Shown: positions 1 to 7,875, counted from the first letter of the stretch. The stretch: 37,066 nucleotides of DNA from Nostoc sp. NMS7 (GCF_017115085.1 NZ_JABXKJ010000232.1:1-37066), one strand, 5' to 3'. The notes: generated by a model not told the origin, from the sequence alone. Program-made: numbers and translations.

Positions 1-159
1 TGTGAGCAACCTACACAACGAGAAACCTTTGGTGTGCGACCGCTCTACTGTGAAAAATGCCGTCCTCCTCAACCTCCCAAGCAATCGAAAATAGTCCCTA
101 TAGGCAAGAGAAAACCCAGAGCTATGAACTACAAGAGTGGGAAGGATATAGCTGGGTGA
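1..159 (+). CDS. C-terminal end of an unidentified protein (cut by window edge)
   Basis: Frame 1 is open from the first base to a TGA at 157-159 and gives 52 residues. The peptide is rich in Pro and Lys/Arg and has a Cys-x-x-Cys pair (LYCEKCRPP) plus an earlier Cys at its start, so it could be the end of a small zinc-ribbon protein. It ends GKRKPRAMNYKSGKDIAG. I do not recognise the family. No start is visible, so the gene lies mostly outside the window. The evidence is an open frame with a plausible composition only; it may be non-coding. Confidence 0.35.
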   Translation, partial: CEQPTQRETFGVRPLYCEKCRPPQPPKQSKIVPIGKRKPRAMNYKSGKDIAG

Positions 160-200
160 TTTTTTGTTTTGAGGTAAGGGGGATACCTTCTCTTTCAGAG

Positions 201-253
201 ACGCACTCGCGTTCGAGAGGCAATGCCTTTCCTGCGGAACGCACTCGCGTTCG
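201..253. repeat. Short direct repeat upstream of arr
   Basis: The 15-mer ACGCACTCGCGTTCG occurs at 201-215 and again at 239-253. Each copy contains the self-complementary core CGAACGCG-like sequence typical of dispersed cyanobacterial short repeats. It lies in the 191-bp gap between the upstream partial gene and arr. Function unknown. Confidence 0.5.
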
Positions 254-350
254 GCACGTCTTTGACGAACACCAAGTTGGTAGGTTTTGCAGCAAAGGTT
301 ATAACTATCCCGTGATTTCAATGCAGTCGAACAGTAAAAGGAGCAAGCCG

Positions 351-767
351 ATGGCAGCTATCAACGATCTGAGTTCGCAGCAGTTCTACCACGGTACAAA
401 GGCAGACCTGAAGCTAGGAGACCTAATCGAACGCGGTTATCACTCTAACTACGGTCAGGGGAAGAAGGCGACCTACGTTTATCTGGCTGCCACTTTGGAT
501 GCGGCAACCTGGGGGGCTGAACTAGCTCTCGGCGAGGGACGCGGCAGAATCTACATCGTGGAACCGATCGGGCCGATCGAGGATGACCCCAATGTGACGG
601 ACAAGAAATTCCCAGGTAATCCAACGAAGTCATACCGCTCGCGGGAGCCTCTGCGGGTCATGGGCGAGGTCATGAATTGGCAGGGGCACTCTCCAGAAGC
701 GATCAAGACCATGAAAGATAACCTTGAGCGACTGAAGCAACTTGGTGTTGAGGCGATCGAGGAATAA
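351..767 (+). CDS. arr: Rifampin ADP-ribosyltransferase (Arr family)
   Basis: A 138-residue protein matching the compact Arr family (usual length about 140). Arr proteins transfer ADP-ribose from NAD+ to a hydroxyl of rifamycins and inactivate them. The N-terminal FYHGTKADLKLGDLIERGY and the central YVYLAATLDAATWGAELA match the Arr fold, with the His of the FYHGT motif and the downstream Tyr region of the NAD pocket present. The C-terminal part (REPLRVMGEVMNW) is also family-typical. The frame is open further upstream (to 57), but I place the start at 351. There AAAAGGAG (336-343) sits 7 bases before ATG, and the upstream extension has no family character and crosses a dispersed repeat. The gene is monocistronic and separated from its neighbours by repeats. 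The natural substrate in a cyanobacterium is unknown; chromosomal Arr homologues need not be resistance genes. Confidence 0.85.
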   Translation: MAAINDLSSQQFYHGTKADLKLGDLIERGYHSNYGQGKKATYVYLAATLDAATWGAELALGEGRGRIYIVEPIGPIEDDPNVTDKKFPGNPTKSYRSREPLRVMGEVMNWQGHSPEAIKTMKDNLERLKQLGVEAIEE

Positions 768-1243
768 GTATTTTTACCGAATAATTCGCAATTCGCAGTG
801 ACGCTCCTTCTCCTGACGGAGAGGCTATGCGAACGTCGCTAACGCAATTCGCAATTGCGGACGTAATTGATAATTGCTTCATCCTTGGTGTCAAAAGCCC
901 TAATTTCAATTATGAAAAAAACAAAACACATAGTATCAATATTCAACGGAACGTATTCATGCGTGGGGAGTGAAAAAGCGAATTGCGTTAGCGGAGCGGG
1001 GCGTTAGCCCATTGGTAATTGCGAATTGGAAATGACTTGGCTATTTATTGGGGAAGTTGGGGTTCCCTCAGAGGATAAGGGGCGGAGGGAAAGGTTTTAA
1101 ACCCCTTACCATGCACCTCTTTCCGTAGCCCTGACAGTGCATTTTTAGGTTGGCATACAACGGTACTTGGCATTACCGAGAAACGCGATATCAGATACTA
1201 GTTTTGGTTAACATAGAAATTTAACCTCCCTTGCAAATAAAGT
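768..1243. repeat. Gene-free stretch with an inverted pair of cyanobacterial repeats
   Basis: No gene is supported here. CGCTAACGCAATTCGC at 837-852 has its exact reverse complement at 978-993, and both arms are embedded in more of the same vocabulary (AATTCGCAATT, GACGGAGAGGCTATGCG, GGGCGTTAGCCC). The arms are about 125 bp apart and could fold into a long cruciform or represent two insertions of a dispersed repeat in opposite orientation. The rest (about 1030-1243) shows nothing I can name apart from the 5' region of the AIPR-like gene. Confidence 0.55.
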
Positions 1244-2263
1244 ATGCCCAAGACTTGGAACATCAAGATAGATAACTATTTTCAAGCCAACCCCAATTGC
1301 ATCATCGCCACTGCTCATGTAGATTCGTTTCCGACAGACCTACCCCTAGAACCCAATATCAGGGAACCGAACCGCAAAAGCGCGACCTACAGACAAGTCT
1401 TCGACTCCCTGACGACTGAACCCGAAAAATTCTTCTCTCGTCACAGTGGAATCGTTCTGTCAGCTAATATTGCTAAACCTATCAAAAATAAAACTGAACT
1501 AGAACTGGAGATTTTAGAAGCTAACGAGGGGGGCAGTGATGGCATTATCAACGGTGGGCACACAGTATTAGGGTTTGAGCAAGCGAAAAATTACAACTAC
1601 AATTTAAGTCAAGCCAGAGTAAAAGTTACCATCCACATCGGACTCTCGGAAGACGAGGCTAAGGATATAGCCCTGGCCTCCAACACGACAACGCCAGTAG
1701 ATTCTCGCTCCAAAGTCAACGCTAGGGGTGATTACAAATTCATCAAGCAGTATTTAGCCCAGTTAGAACAGAAAGAAGATAGAAAATTCCGCATCGCTTA
1801 TTACCAGAATCAAAGTGGCGCTCCCAGAAATGCCCAGTGCAATGTTACCCATTTGCTGAAGCTGCTTTACTGCCTCGACAGAAATAAATACAACCCCGAC
1901 GGCAATAAACGAACCAAACACCCAGCAGGGATGAGTCTTCCAAGTAACATCACAGACGTAGAGAGGGAAAGATTAACCGCCTTACTGCCTCTGCTAACTC
2001 ATGCTCTGTGGATAGAGCAAAGACTCTACGAAATAATCCAAGAACATATCAGCAACCCCAGAAGAAAGGGTGCTAACGATTTAGCATCAATTGATATACG
2101 TAAAACTACATTGTTGCCTGACAGCAAGTATTCTTTTGGGTTTGGTGCGCCAACTGACCTGGCATTACCAATAATTGCGTCCTATCGGGTATTTTTGGAC
2201 AAGGACTATAAATGGATTCTGCCGTTTAACGAATTCGCTGAAGATTTCCTCCAACACTTGTGA
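1244..2263 (+). CDS. AIPR-like protein (abortive-infection phage-resistance family)
   Basis: 339 residues. The central segment resembles the AIPR / DGQHR-type core: FFSRHSGIVLSANIAKPI, then an Asp/Gly-rich SDGIINGGHTVLGFEQAK, which corresponds to the 'N-G-x-x-T' motif of these families, then a beta strand (ARVKVTIHIGL) and ALASNTTTPVDSRSKVNARG. The later part (LLKLLYCLDRNKYNP.. to ..YKWILPFNEFAEDFLQHL) is less conserved. AIPR proteins were first linked to abortive phage infection and often accompany restriction or phosphorothioation-type systems. No such partner is visible here, so a defence role is inference. The protein is shorter than many AIPR members (500-700 residues) but has a natural N- and C-terminus. 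Start chosen at ATG 1244, first in frame; no strong ribosome site. Confidence 0.55.
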   Translation: MPKTWNIKIDNYFQANPNCIIATAHVDSFPTDLPLEPNIREPNRKSATYRQVFDSLTTEPEKFFSRHSGIVLSANIAKPIKNKTELELEILEANEGGSDGIINGGHTVLGFEQAKNYNYNLSQARVKVTIHIGLSEDEAKDIALASNTTTPVDSRSKVNARGDYKFIKQYLAQLEQKEDRKFRIAYYQNQSGAPRNAQCNVTHLLKLLYCLDRNKYNPDGNKRTKHPAGMSLPSNITDVERERLTALLPLLTHALWIEQRLYEIIQEHISNPRRKGANDLASIDIRKTTLLPDSKYSFGFGAPTDLALPIIASYRVFLDKDYKWILPFNEFAEDFLQHL

Positions 2264-2301
2264 TATTTAAGGAATCCTTTTTAGTTTTTATTAGTAAATA
2301 A

Positions 2302-2430
2302 GATGCGTTTGCCCTGGTGAGCGATCGCCCTGCTAGAAGTGAACCACGAGTCCGTAAACGTCGCCCTAAAGCCTACCCCTTAATGATCAAACCTCGGCAT
2401 GAATTACGCAAGCAATTGCAAACCGCTTAA
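2302..2430 (+). pseudogene. Relic of a DDE (IS4-type) transposase, C-terminal end
   Basis: An open 43-codon stretch ending in TAA at 2428-2430 encodes a peptide containing ARSEPRVRKRRPKAYPLM and KPRHELRKQL. This is the typical basic C-terminal tail of IS4-type transposases (pattern 'R-x-E-P-R-x-x-K-R-R-P-K-x-Y-x-L-M-x-K-P-R'). Nothing upstream continues the gene, and the catalytic domains are missing. It lies just downstream of the AIPR-like gene and marks an old insertion and deletion. Confidence 0.6.
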
Positions 2431-2471
2431 CCCATAAGTGTTTCGGCTTTTCTTAGTGCCATTCGGTTTTA

Positions 2472-2490
2472 TAACCCATAACTTGGGTTA
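2472..2490. terminator. Hairpin between convergent genes
   Basis: TAACCCA (2472-2478) and TGGGTTA (2484-2490) form a perfect 7-bp stem with a 5-base loop, 12 bases past the stop of the minus-strand M28 gene and facing the end of the plus-strand region. No long T run follows on either strand, so a terminator role is tentative. Confidence 0.35.
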
Positions 2491-2502
2491 GTAGTTTTGA
2501 CA

Positions 2503-4806
2503 TCACAAAGTAAAAGATTTACTGACTAGAATCGAATCGCTAATTCCAGAATCAAATCCTGTAGGTATCATGTAATTTGGTCTTGCGGGGAAAGATTTTC
2601 CGCGTATTTCCGGAAGCCCATCTGATTGATCCACAGCTTTTAGCTTTAAGGGTTGGGATGGCTTTAGTGCCAAAGTTAACTCTATACCTTCTTTAGGAAG
2701 GGCAAAATAATTAAAGCCCCAATTCTTTGCAGAGGCAGTATGATCGCCTATATTATTGTCGATTTTCTTCCCATTCAGCGTCGCCGCGAGAACTTCTGTA
2801 TTTGAATCTACGTATATACGCATAATACGTGCTTGCCGAGGCGAGGTAATACGCACACGTACAGTTCTAGTGCCATCACGCATGTCATCACTGAGTGGCT
2901 CGATCATGGGTGTAGTCAGTTGTACTACATGAGCCTGACTTTTGAGAAATTTCCTGGACACCGTAGGAAAATATTCAGCTAATTTAGTTTGTTCTGTATC
3001 CTGAGAAAGGAACTGGGATGTCCACTCATCTGTTTGTTTATCAGCACTCGCCCAGATTGCCTTCCCCGTGTCCGCATTCAATCCATAAAAGATACTGTTT
3101 GGTTTGGGATGATGGGCATCAAAACCGGCTGTGAAGCTACCGAGGAGAATAAAACTTAAACTTACTAGCATCGAAACGGTGGGCAACAACCATTTGTTTG
3201 GAATCGCCATGAGGCAAAGGTGGGGAATAAGTAACCCAAGTAGTAGAACCACCAGAACCATTACCACTCCAGAGAACTCTAGGGTGAGTGCGACAAATAC
3301 CACATAAATTGTGGGAGCAAGCAGGATGATACCTGGAATGGTGCAAGCAGTTAGTACTACTAAGCCTTTCACCTTAGCAAAATCCCGATTGGAAGCGAAT
3401 ATAAACCCCAATCCTACAAGACTGAAGAGAAGTGGCCATGTAAATAGGTAACTAGCACCAGGCAAATATATGCTACTCAGTACCATTAATATTAGCCACC
3501 AAAGCAATGCGCCAACCGTTAAATTTTGTATACGTATCTTTTTGCGAAACCAAACGTAAAGACCTAAGGTAATGGCAATGGTAAGGGCTACAAAGCTGAT
3601 CATGTAAAATTGGCTGTTATAAGTATCGCCCTGAGGAAACGCTCTATACTCAGTGTGCAAGCTCCCTATCATCCACCAGGTAAGTGTCACAATTAGCGAA
3701 GCACTGACAATATTTAACAGAAAAGCAAGAAAGCTTAAAACAATACCAGAAAACGTCAGCTGCTTTCTTCTAAAACCGAGTACCACCGCCCCAATAAATA
3801 ATAAAACTACAAAAACTGTTAAAGGAGCGACCCAGACACTGGGGTAGTGAATAAGAGCTAAGCCTAAGATGTCAAAATAGACAGAATCGCTTTTTTTTAT
3901 ATCTTTTAAATCTAAGTTGCCAAAATGACGCGTCAAAGCTAAGATATAGTCGCCGTGGTGCTGGAGGCTGCGCTCATCAATATTTTCCAGATTGTCAGAA
4001 AAAGTGTGATAATGAATAACACCATTCAAATAAGCAAAATTAAATCCGGGAAATCCCGCCTGTTTGAACATCGTTAAATCGGTATCATTGGGCAAAAGCT
4101 TATAAATGCTATAAGTGAGTGAATTGGCAACTGGATGTGTGGCAGCTTGAGCAAACTCCTTTATCAGCCATCCATTTTCACTACTAGTTTCAAACATTAC
4201 TGAAGCCCCGCTATTTCCACGGGCTTCAAAATTCAGCACAAGTCCAATATTTTTAGCCCAAGGGTGTTCATCTACAAAGGCTTTTGCCCCCAAAAGCCCA
4301 GGTTCTTCACCATCAGTGATAAGAAAAATAATATCATTTCTTAAGTGTGAACCTGCTCTTAAAGCTCTAATAGTTTCTAGCATTGCCACAACAGCAGCAC
4401 CATCATCACTGGCACCAGGACTGTTTGGTACTGAATCATAGTGAGCAGCAACTAAGATAGCCTTAGTGTTATTTGTTCCTTGTAGTCTGGCAACAATATT
4501 ATGTACGGTTCCCGCTACAAATGGAGTACCCCATCTAGGGTTAACAACTGTTGTTTTCTGAACTTCGGGGCTAAGTCCCTGAGCAGTAAGTTCTTTTAAG
4601 ATGTAATCGCGCACAACTGTGTGTTCAGGTGAACCAATTGGGTGAGGTTTTTGGGCGATCACCTCAAGGTGTTTTATCGCACGACCAGAAGAAAACTCTA
4701 TAAGAGGTGCGCTTATGGATGCTGCGGCAGGAGGGTTTAGTTGGTAAAGTCCCAAAAATGCAAAAAATAGAATTAACAAAAAGGTAACTATTTTTATCTT
4801 TTTCAT
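2503..4806 (-). CDS. Membrane-anchored M28 family zinc aminopeptidase
   Basis: 767 residues. The architecture is an N-terminal signal anchor (about residues 5-24), an M28 peptidase domain (about 45-300), a block of about eight membrane helices (about 310-545) and a C-terminal soluble domain. Di-zinc ligands are visible: His in VAAHYDSVP, Asp in GASDDGAA, the Glu-Glu of TDGEEPGLLGA (general base plus ligand), Glu in NFEARGNSG and His in IHYHTFSDN. The order matches the ER-type Fxna/ERMP1-like M28 subfamily, and bacterial members with the same layout are common. The catalytic face would lie on the outer (periplasmic) side and release N-terminal amino acids from peptides; the substrate is unknown. 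All active-site residues are intact. A 16-codon fragment of a second copy lies at 6226-6273. Upstream is an IS4 relic, so it is probably not co-transcribed with the biosynthetic cluster. Confidence 0.85.
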   Translation of the reverse strand: MKKIKIVTFLLILFFAFLGLYQLNPPAAASISAPLIEFSSGRAIKHLEVIAQKPHPIGSPEHTVVRDYILKELTAQGLSPEVQKTTVVNPRWGTPFVAGTVHNIVARLQGTNNTKAILVAAHYDSVPNSPGASDDGAAVVAMLETIRALRAGSHLRNDIIFLITDGEEPGLLGAKAFVDEHPWAKNIGLVLNFEARGNSGASVMFETSSENGWLIKEFAQAATHPVANSLTYSIYKLLPNDTDLTMFKQAGFPGFNFAYLNGVIHYHTFSDNLENIDERSLQHHGDYILALTRHFGNLDLKDIKKSDSVYFDILGLALIHYPSVWVAPLTVFVVLLFIGAVVLGFRRKQLTFSGIVLSFLAFLLNIVSASLIVTLTWWMIGSLHTEYRAFPQGDTYNSQFYMISFVALTIAITLGLYVWFRKKIRIQNLTVGALLWWLILMVLSSIYLPGASYLFTWPLLFSLVGLGFIFASNRDFAKVKGLVVLTACTIPGIILLAPTIYVVFVALTLEFSGVVMVLVVLLLGLLIPHLCLMAIPNKWLLPTVSMLVSLSFILLGSFTAGFDAHHPKPNSIFYGLNADTGKAIWASADKQTDEWTSQFLSQDTEQTKLAEYFPTVSRKFLKSQAHVVQLTTPMIEPLSDDMRDGTRTVRVRITSPRQARIMRIYVDSNTEVLAATLNGKKIDNNIGDHTASAKNWGFNYFALPKEGIELTLALKPSQPLKLKAVDQSDGLPEIRGKSFPARPNYMIPTGFDSGISDSILVSKSFTL

Positions 4807-4824
4807 AGTCAGCTACTTAGAAGT

Positions 4825-5034
4825 GTTCATGGAACCGATAAAGTAGAAACCGAAATTTTCAGCTATTATTTAGCTGACGAAATTAAGGGTAGTTACCGGG
4901 GGATGATGATTGCGATTCCCCCTGAAGAATGGCGTGTTTTTCCGAACATGACCTTCACAGAATTATCGCAAATTCTCAAACATTTGGCAGGTCTTGTTAA
5001 GCTGAGGGCTTTTCGTCGTCATCAGCGAGGTTAA
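4825..5034 (+). pseudogene. Relic of an IS4-family transposase, C-terminal end
   Basis: A 70-codon open stretch ending TAA at 5032-5034 encodes VHGTDKVETEIFSYYLADEI, RGMMIAIPPEEWRVF and LAGLVKLRAFRRHQRG. This is the C-terminal end of IS4-type transposases, which end in a similar 'A-I-P-P-E-E-W' and 'L-x-x-F-R-x-x-x-R-G' pattern. The catalytic core is missing and there is no start. It accounts for most of the 395-bp gap between the M28 gene and the ectoine-synthase homologue; 5035-5202 shows nothing recognisable. Confidence 0.7.
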
Positions 5035-5202
5035 AAAAACCTCATCAAAAGCAGACTGATCTCAATAATCGACCTCATGTCTCAACTTTTAAGATTCTAA
5101 ACCAGAAAAAACAAGAAAATAACACACCTTGAAAGGGCTAGTCCTAAGGCCTTCTCACCTAGATACCTGGAATCCCTATTAAGCTATTTTTTAAACACGC
5201 TC

Positions 5203-5601
5203 TCAGGGTTTTTCATCTCCACCAAGCAAAGGAAAAGATCCTTCTTCGTCATTAACCTCGGTTCCTAAAAGTGCTGGTATGAAAATAGAGATAAGTCTTG
5301 TATGCACTTTTGCTACAAAGCGGAAGCGTTCCCCTTTGCGCGATACCCAAAGAGTACCAGGTCGAACCTGGTGGACTTGCCCTGTTTGAAGGTCTTCAAG
5401 GGTCGCATTACCTTGGAGGCAGTAACATACCTCCGTGTGATGTTTGTAGTGATATACTGCATCTGAGCCTTCGTGAATATTGACATCCGTCACCGTGATT
5501 CCAACACCATCTTCTTCAAGAAGAAAACGAATCGTTGACCAATCCTTTGTTTGAATGGCACGAGATGTGTTTTGAAGTTCGTGTTTGTGCTTGATAAGCA
5601 T
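5203..5601 (-). CDS. Ectoine-synthase-like cupin (EctC homologue, divergent metal site)
   Basis: 132 residues, the usual EctC length, aligned almost without gaps to ectoine synthase: YHYKHHTEVCYCLQGNATLE (50-69), PGTLWVSRKGERFRF (81-95), FIPALLGTEVNDEEGSFPLL near the end. EctC closes N4-acetyl-diaminobutyrate into a cyclic amidine by loss of water. Characterised EctC binds iron through a Glu, a Tyr and a His. Here Glu57 is kept, but the Tyr position is Trp85 and the His position is Phe93. No ectA or ectB is present. It is therefore unlikely to be an authentic ectoine enzyme. It lies on the same strand as, and 850 bp downstream of, the NRPS-associated mbtH, separated by IS scars. It may be a tailoring cyclase of the cluster, a new-substrate cupin, or an unrelated solo gene. 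Start ATG at 5601; the ribosome site is weak. Confidence 0.75.
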   Translation of the reverse strand: MLIKHKHELQNTSRAIQTKDWSTIRFLLEEDGVGITVTDVNIHEGSDAVYHYKHHTEVCYCLQGNATLEDLQTGQVHQVRPGTLWVSRKGERFRFVAKVHTRLISIFIPALLGTEVNDEEGSFPLLGGDEKP

Positions 5602-5801
5602 AAATTTATCTGCTATTTATCTGGTTGTGTTGCAAAAACTGCTTGAATAAAAATTCTAAAAGCTTCTAAAGCTTTAGTAAAAGTGTTCAAAGGTTTGTTA
5701 TGTTAGCCCATCAAGGCATCAATTCCACAAATCTTGTGTAGCTGACTATATTGGGAAATGCCCCTCGCCAACTTGAAAGTACGTGTAATGTATAAAATTC
5801 C

Positions 5802-6002
5802 TTAAAGGTTCTGTAACCACTGCCATTCGGCTATTACTATTGTCATCACTTCTGAGAAGCACATCCGCGACTTACTGCGACGCTCTCCTTTTGTCGATGG
5901 TAGCTGTGGTACTTGTTGCCACAAGTCTTCCCACTGATTGCAGAAATCATCCACCTCACAGAATATTTGCGTGATATCCAGGCGCGATACAATAGTAGAC
6001 AT
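5802..6002 (-). pseudogene. Truncated IS982-type transposase, N-terminal end
   Basis: The reading frame begins MSTIVSRLDITQIFCEVDDF and continues FCNQWEDL, then KSRMCFSEVMTIVIAEWQW. This corresponds to the first 60 or so residues of IS982-family transposases ('IFC-x-V-D-D-F-C' followed by 'L-S-E-V-M-T-I'). The protein stops after about 66 residues, whereas intact IS982 transposases are about 250-300 residues and carry a DDE catalytic core. The remainder is absent, so this is a dead fragment. Confidence 0.65.
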
Positions 6003-6225
6003 AGCCGAGACCATGATTTTTCTAAGATATTTTTTAGTCTTGGTGTTTTTTTATGCTTTTTTCACTCATCCTCCATAAATCTTAGTTATTTTTTCTATCC
6101 CATTCCTTCGATTCCTCTAGGAGCAAGTCTTCTGGCTTTCGTTCGCTGTCGAACTCACGTTACGTTAATTAGGCGGACACTATATGAGCCATCAAATTCA
6201 CATTAAAACTGATGCCTCACTTTTT

Positions 6226-6273
6226 GATGTAATGGATAAGAACTGAACCTAAGATGTCAAAGTAGACAGCATC
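6226..6273 (-). pseudogene. 48-bp fragment of a second M28 peptidase gene
   Basis: The minus strand encodes DAVYFDILGSVLIHYI. The M28 gene at 3841-3888 encodes DSVYFDILGLALIHYP, 12 of 16 residues identical with clear nucleotide similarity (for example the shared CCTAAGATGTCAAA). No start, and neither flank continues the match. It is a remnant of a duplicated M28 gene, on the same strand as the intact copy and about 2.4 kb from its counterpart segment. Confidence 0.6.
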
Positions 6274-6428
6274 ACCTGTTCATAATTTGTACCAATAAAT
6301 AATGAATTTTGATACTCCCACGGCTCAACTACCTGAGAGTATTGGTTCAACAAGCTTACTTACTCTGATCATCTGCCTACCACAAACTGCAAGTTTTCCT
6401 GTGTGAGAGGTGTTTATGGAAGCTAAAT

Positions 6429-6463
6429 CAAAAGTAGAAATTTTGCAAAATTTCTAGCTTTTG
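6429..6463 (-). terminator. Palindromic hairpin at the end of mbtH
   Basis: AGAAATTTTGCAAAATTTCT (6436-6455) is a perfect 20-bp palindrome. It extends outward with CAAAAG (6429-6434) pairing with CTTTTG (6458-6463) around a small bulge. It overlaps the mbtH stop codon (6454-6456) and is the last structure before the IS-scarred region, so it probably ends the minus-strand biosynthetic transcript. It is AT-rich and lacks a clear trailing T run. Confidence 0.45.
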
Positions 6464-6678
6464 GAAGTAGCCACCTTCATCTTATGCCTTAGACTGAGTG
6501 GTCTCATATCTATCCATACTTCTTTGATATAAGCCAAGCATTCTGCCTTAGTTCCACTCTTCCCTGCATCCCTCCAACCGACAGCATTGTCTCGGGAGAT
6601 AGACCATATTGAGTATTGCTCTTCGTGATTTACAACTACCTTGTAAATTGTGTTGTCTTGTTTTTCATCGGTACTCAT
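6454..6678 (-). CDS. MbtH-like protein, NRPS adenylation-domain partner
   Basis: 74 residues. The MbtH signature is complete: YKVVVNHEEQYSIWSISRDN, then AVGWRDAG, then CLAYIKEVWIDMRPLSLR, which has the invariant Trp residues and the closing 'W-x-D-M-R-P-L-S' pattern. MbtH proteins bind adenylation domains and are needed for solubility or activity of many of them. A good ribosome site (AAAGGA) precedes ATG 6678. It is the last gene of the minus-strand cluster, 99 bp after the methyltransferase gene, and presumably serves one or more of the three amino-acid A domains in NRPS-1 and NRPS-2. The C-terminal tail after RPLSLR (about 12 residues) is normal for the family. Confidence 0.93.
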   Translation of the reverse strand: MSTDEKQDNTIYKVVVNHEEQYSIWSISRDNAVGWRDAGKSGTKAECLAYIKEVWIDMRPLSLRHKMKVATSKS

Positions 6679-6777
6679 TTTGCTTTCCTTTACTTGGACA
6701 GTTAATAACTTTGACAGTTGATTGGCATCTGTTAAATGCTGATGCCAATTACCTACGTAGTTTTCGGGGATATTTAG

Positions 6778-7599
6778 TTATGGCTTCTCACCGCAAGACA
6801 TTAGTATAACCCACAAGAAAAAAGGATCTTCAGAAGACATAAATCTCTCGACAGCAGTACGGAAACTTTGCATTTCTGCTTCTGATATGACGCCCTCCTT
6901 CACTAAAGGCAAGGCACGGTCTGGATCAAACTGTGGATAGCACCACTCTATGCCTTTTTTACCACTATGAAATACAACTGCTTCCAGATCAAACTTCTGA
7001 AAACCCGAAGCTTTGAGTACACGCCATAACTTTCGCCCCATCAGCGGGTCGCCGCCACGCGCTTTATGTGCATACATAGCTTTTTCCCGAATAAGCTCAC
7101 CCTCTGGGACATCTGGGTCACTGATGGGAGGAATTCCATAGTCAAATTCAGTAATTGCCAGCTTACCGCCTGGTTTAAGAACCCGGAAAATTTCTTTTAC
7201 TGCGCCAATTGGATCTGGAAGGTGTCGAATAAGCAGACGTGCCACCACAAAGTCAAAAGTGTTGTCGGGAAAGTCCATATCCATAACAGACCCTTCAACA
7301 ATACGATATTGGCTAGATGCTTTGTCTTTCAAATACTGCTCGCTATATTTGATTAAGTCGGGATCAATTTCGACACTGATTATTGAACCATTTGGCACCA
7401 AACTAGAAAGCAATTCCGTAACAAACCCTGGACCGCTTCCTACTTCGAGAATAGACATTCCATCCTGTAAACCAAACTCCTTCAAATTGCGTGCTTCTTT
7501 CTCCCAGTTCTGATTAGCTAGGTTATGTAAGCGATGTAGCTCACTTTTCACGTCAATATGTTCTAAGCTTACTTCATACGATTTTGATGTAGTCATCAT
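6778..7599 (-). CDS. Class I SAM-dependent methyltransferase
   Basis: 273 residues (272 if the second of two adjacent ATGs at 7599 and 7596 is used). AAAGGAGG lies just upstream; its spacing fits the second ATG slightly better. SAM-binding motif I is MSILEVGSGPG (about 48-58), the acidic residue ending beta-2 is in ISVEIDPD, motif II/III is SVMDMDFPDNTFDFVVAR, and the post-motif is VLKPGGKLAITEFDYG. This is a UbiE/Methyltransf_11-like small-molecule methyltransferase. Position between the exporter and mbtH makes it a likely tailoring enzyme (O-, N- or C-methylation of the lipopeptide or a precursor). The target cannot be read from sequence. Confidence 0.85.
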   Translation of the reverse strand: MMTTSKSYEVSLEHIDVKSELHRLHNLANQNWEKEARNLKEFGLQDGMSILEVGSGPGFVTELLSSLVPNGSIISVEIDPDLIKYSEQYLKDKASSQYRIVEGSVMDMDFPDNTFDFVVARLLIRHLPDPIGAVKEIFRVLKPGGKLAITEFDYGIPPISDPDVPEGELIREKAMYAHKARGGDPLMGRKLWRVLKASGFQKFDLEAVVFHSGKKGIEWCYPQFDPDRALPLVKEGVISEAEMQSFRTAVERFMSSEDPFFLWVILMSCGEKP

Positions 7600-7650
7600 T
7601 TGCCTCCTTTACTATTTGCTTTCACGAGTTTGTATGGTGTATATCTGACT

Positions 7651-7676
7651 TTTGTAGAGGTGGGTTGCTCTACAAA
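7651..7676. promoter_or_regulatory. Perfect 9-bp inverted repeat upstream of the methyltransferase gene
   Basis: TTTGTAGAG (7651-7659) and CTCTACAAA (7668-7676) are exact reverse complements with an 8-base spacer. It lies 52 bp before the methyltransferase start and about 200 bp after the exporter's stop. No T tract follows on the minus strand, so an operator is as likely as an attenuator or terminator. The whole 276-bp gap between the two genes holds nothing else I can name. Confidence 0.35.
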
Positions 7677-7875
7677 TTGAAAATAAAAGTTAGAGTTTTC
7701 CGAATTTTTTCCAGATAGATTTGCAATACTGACATGCTCCTTTGGTAATAAGCTGACGTGCATCTAAATTTGATAATTTAGCGCCTGAACCCGTTTACTG
7801 CCTTAGATTGCCCTGTAAAACTAGATGAGGAACAGCTTAACTAGACATTGAGAACAGTCTCAAGCTTTTCGTACT

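Larger units (their letters stand above)
5602..6453. other. Scar region between the EctC-like gene and mbtH
   Basis: 852 bp with no intact gene. It holds the IS982-type transposase relic and the M28 fragment described separately. The rest (about 5602-5801, 6015-6225, 6275-6428) is AT-rich and shows no family resemblance on either strand. The short open frames here are not convincing. The debris suggests that EctC-like and mbtH were once closer, or that this edge of the cluster has been rearranged by insertion sequences. Confidence 0.5.

Noticed and set aside
57..350. N-terminal extension of the arr reading frame to 57
   Set aside because: No family match, crosses a dispersed repeat, while ATG 351 has an AAAAGGAG site and starts the Arr domain.
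5203..5601. Calling an ectoine (osmolyte) biosynthesis locus
   Set aside because: No ectA, ectB or ectD, and two metal ligands of EctC are replaced.
5913..6206. 97-codon plus-strand frame
   Set aside because: Antisense to the IS982 relic and low-complexity (Phe/Ser-rich); no ribosome site.
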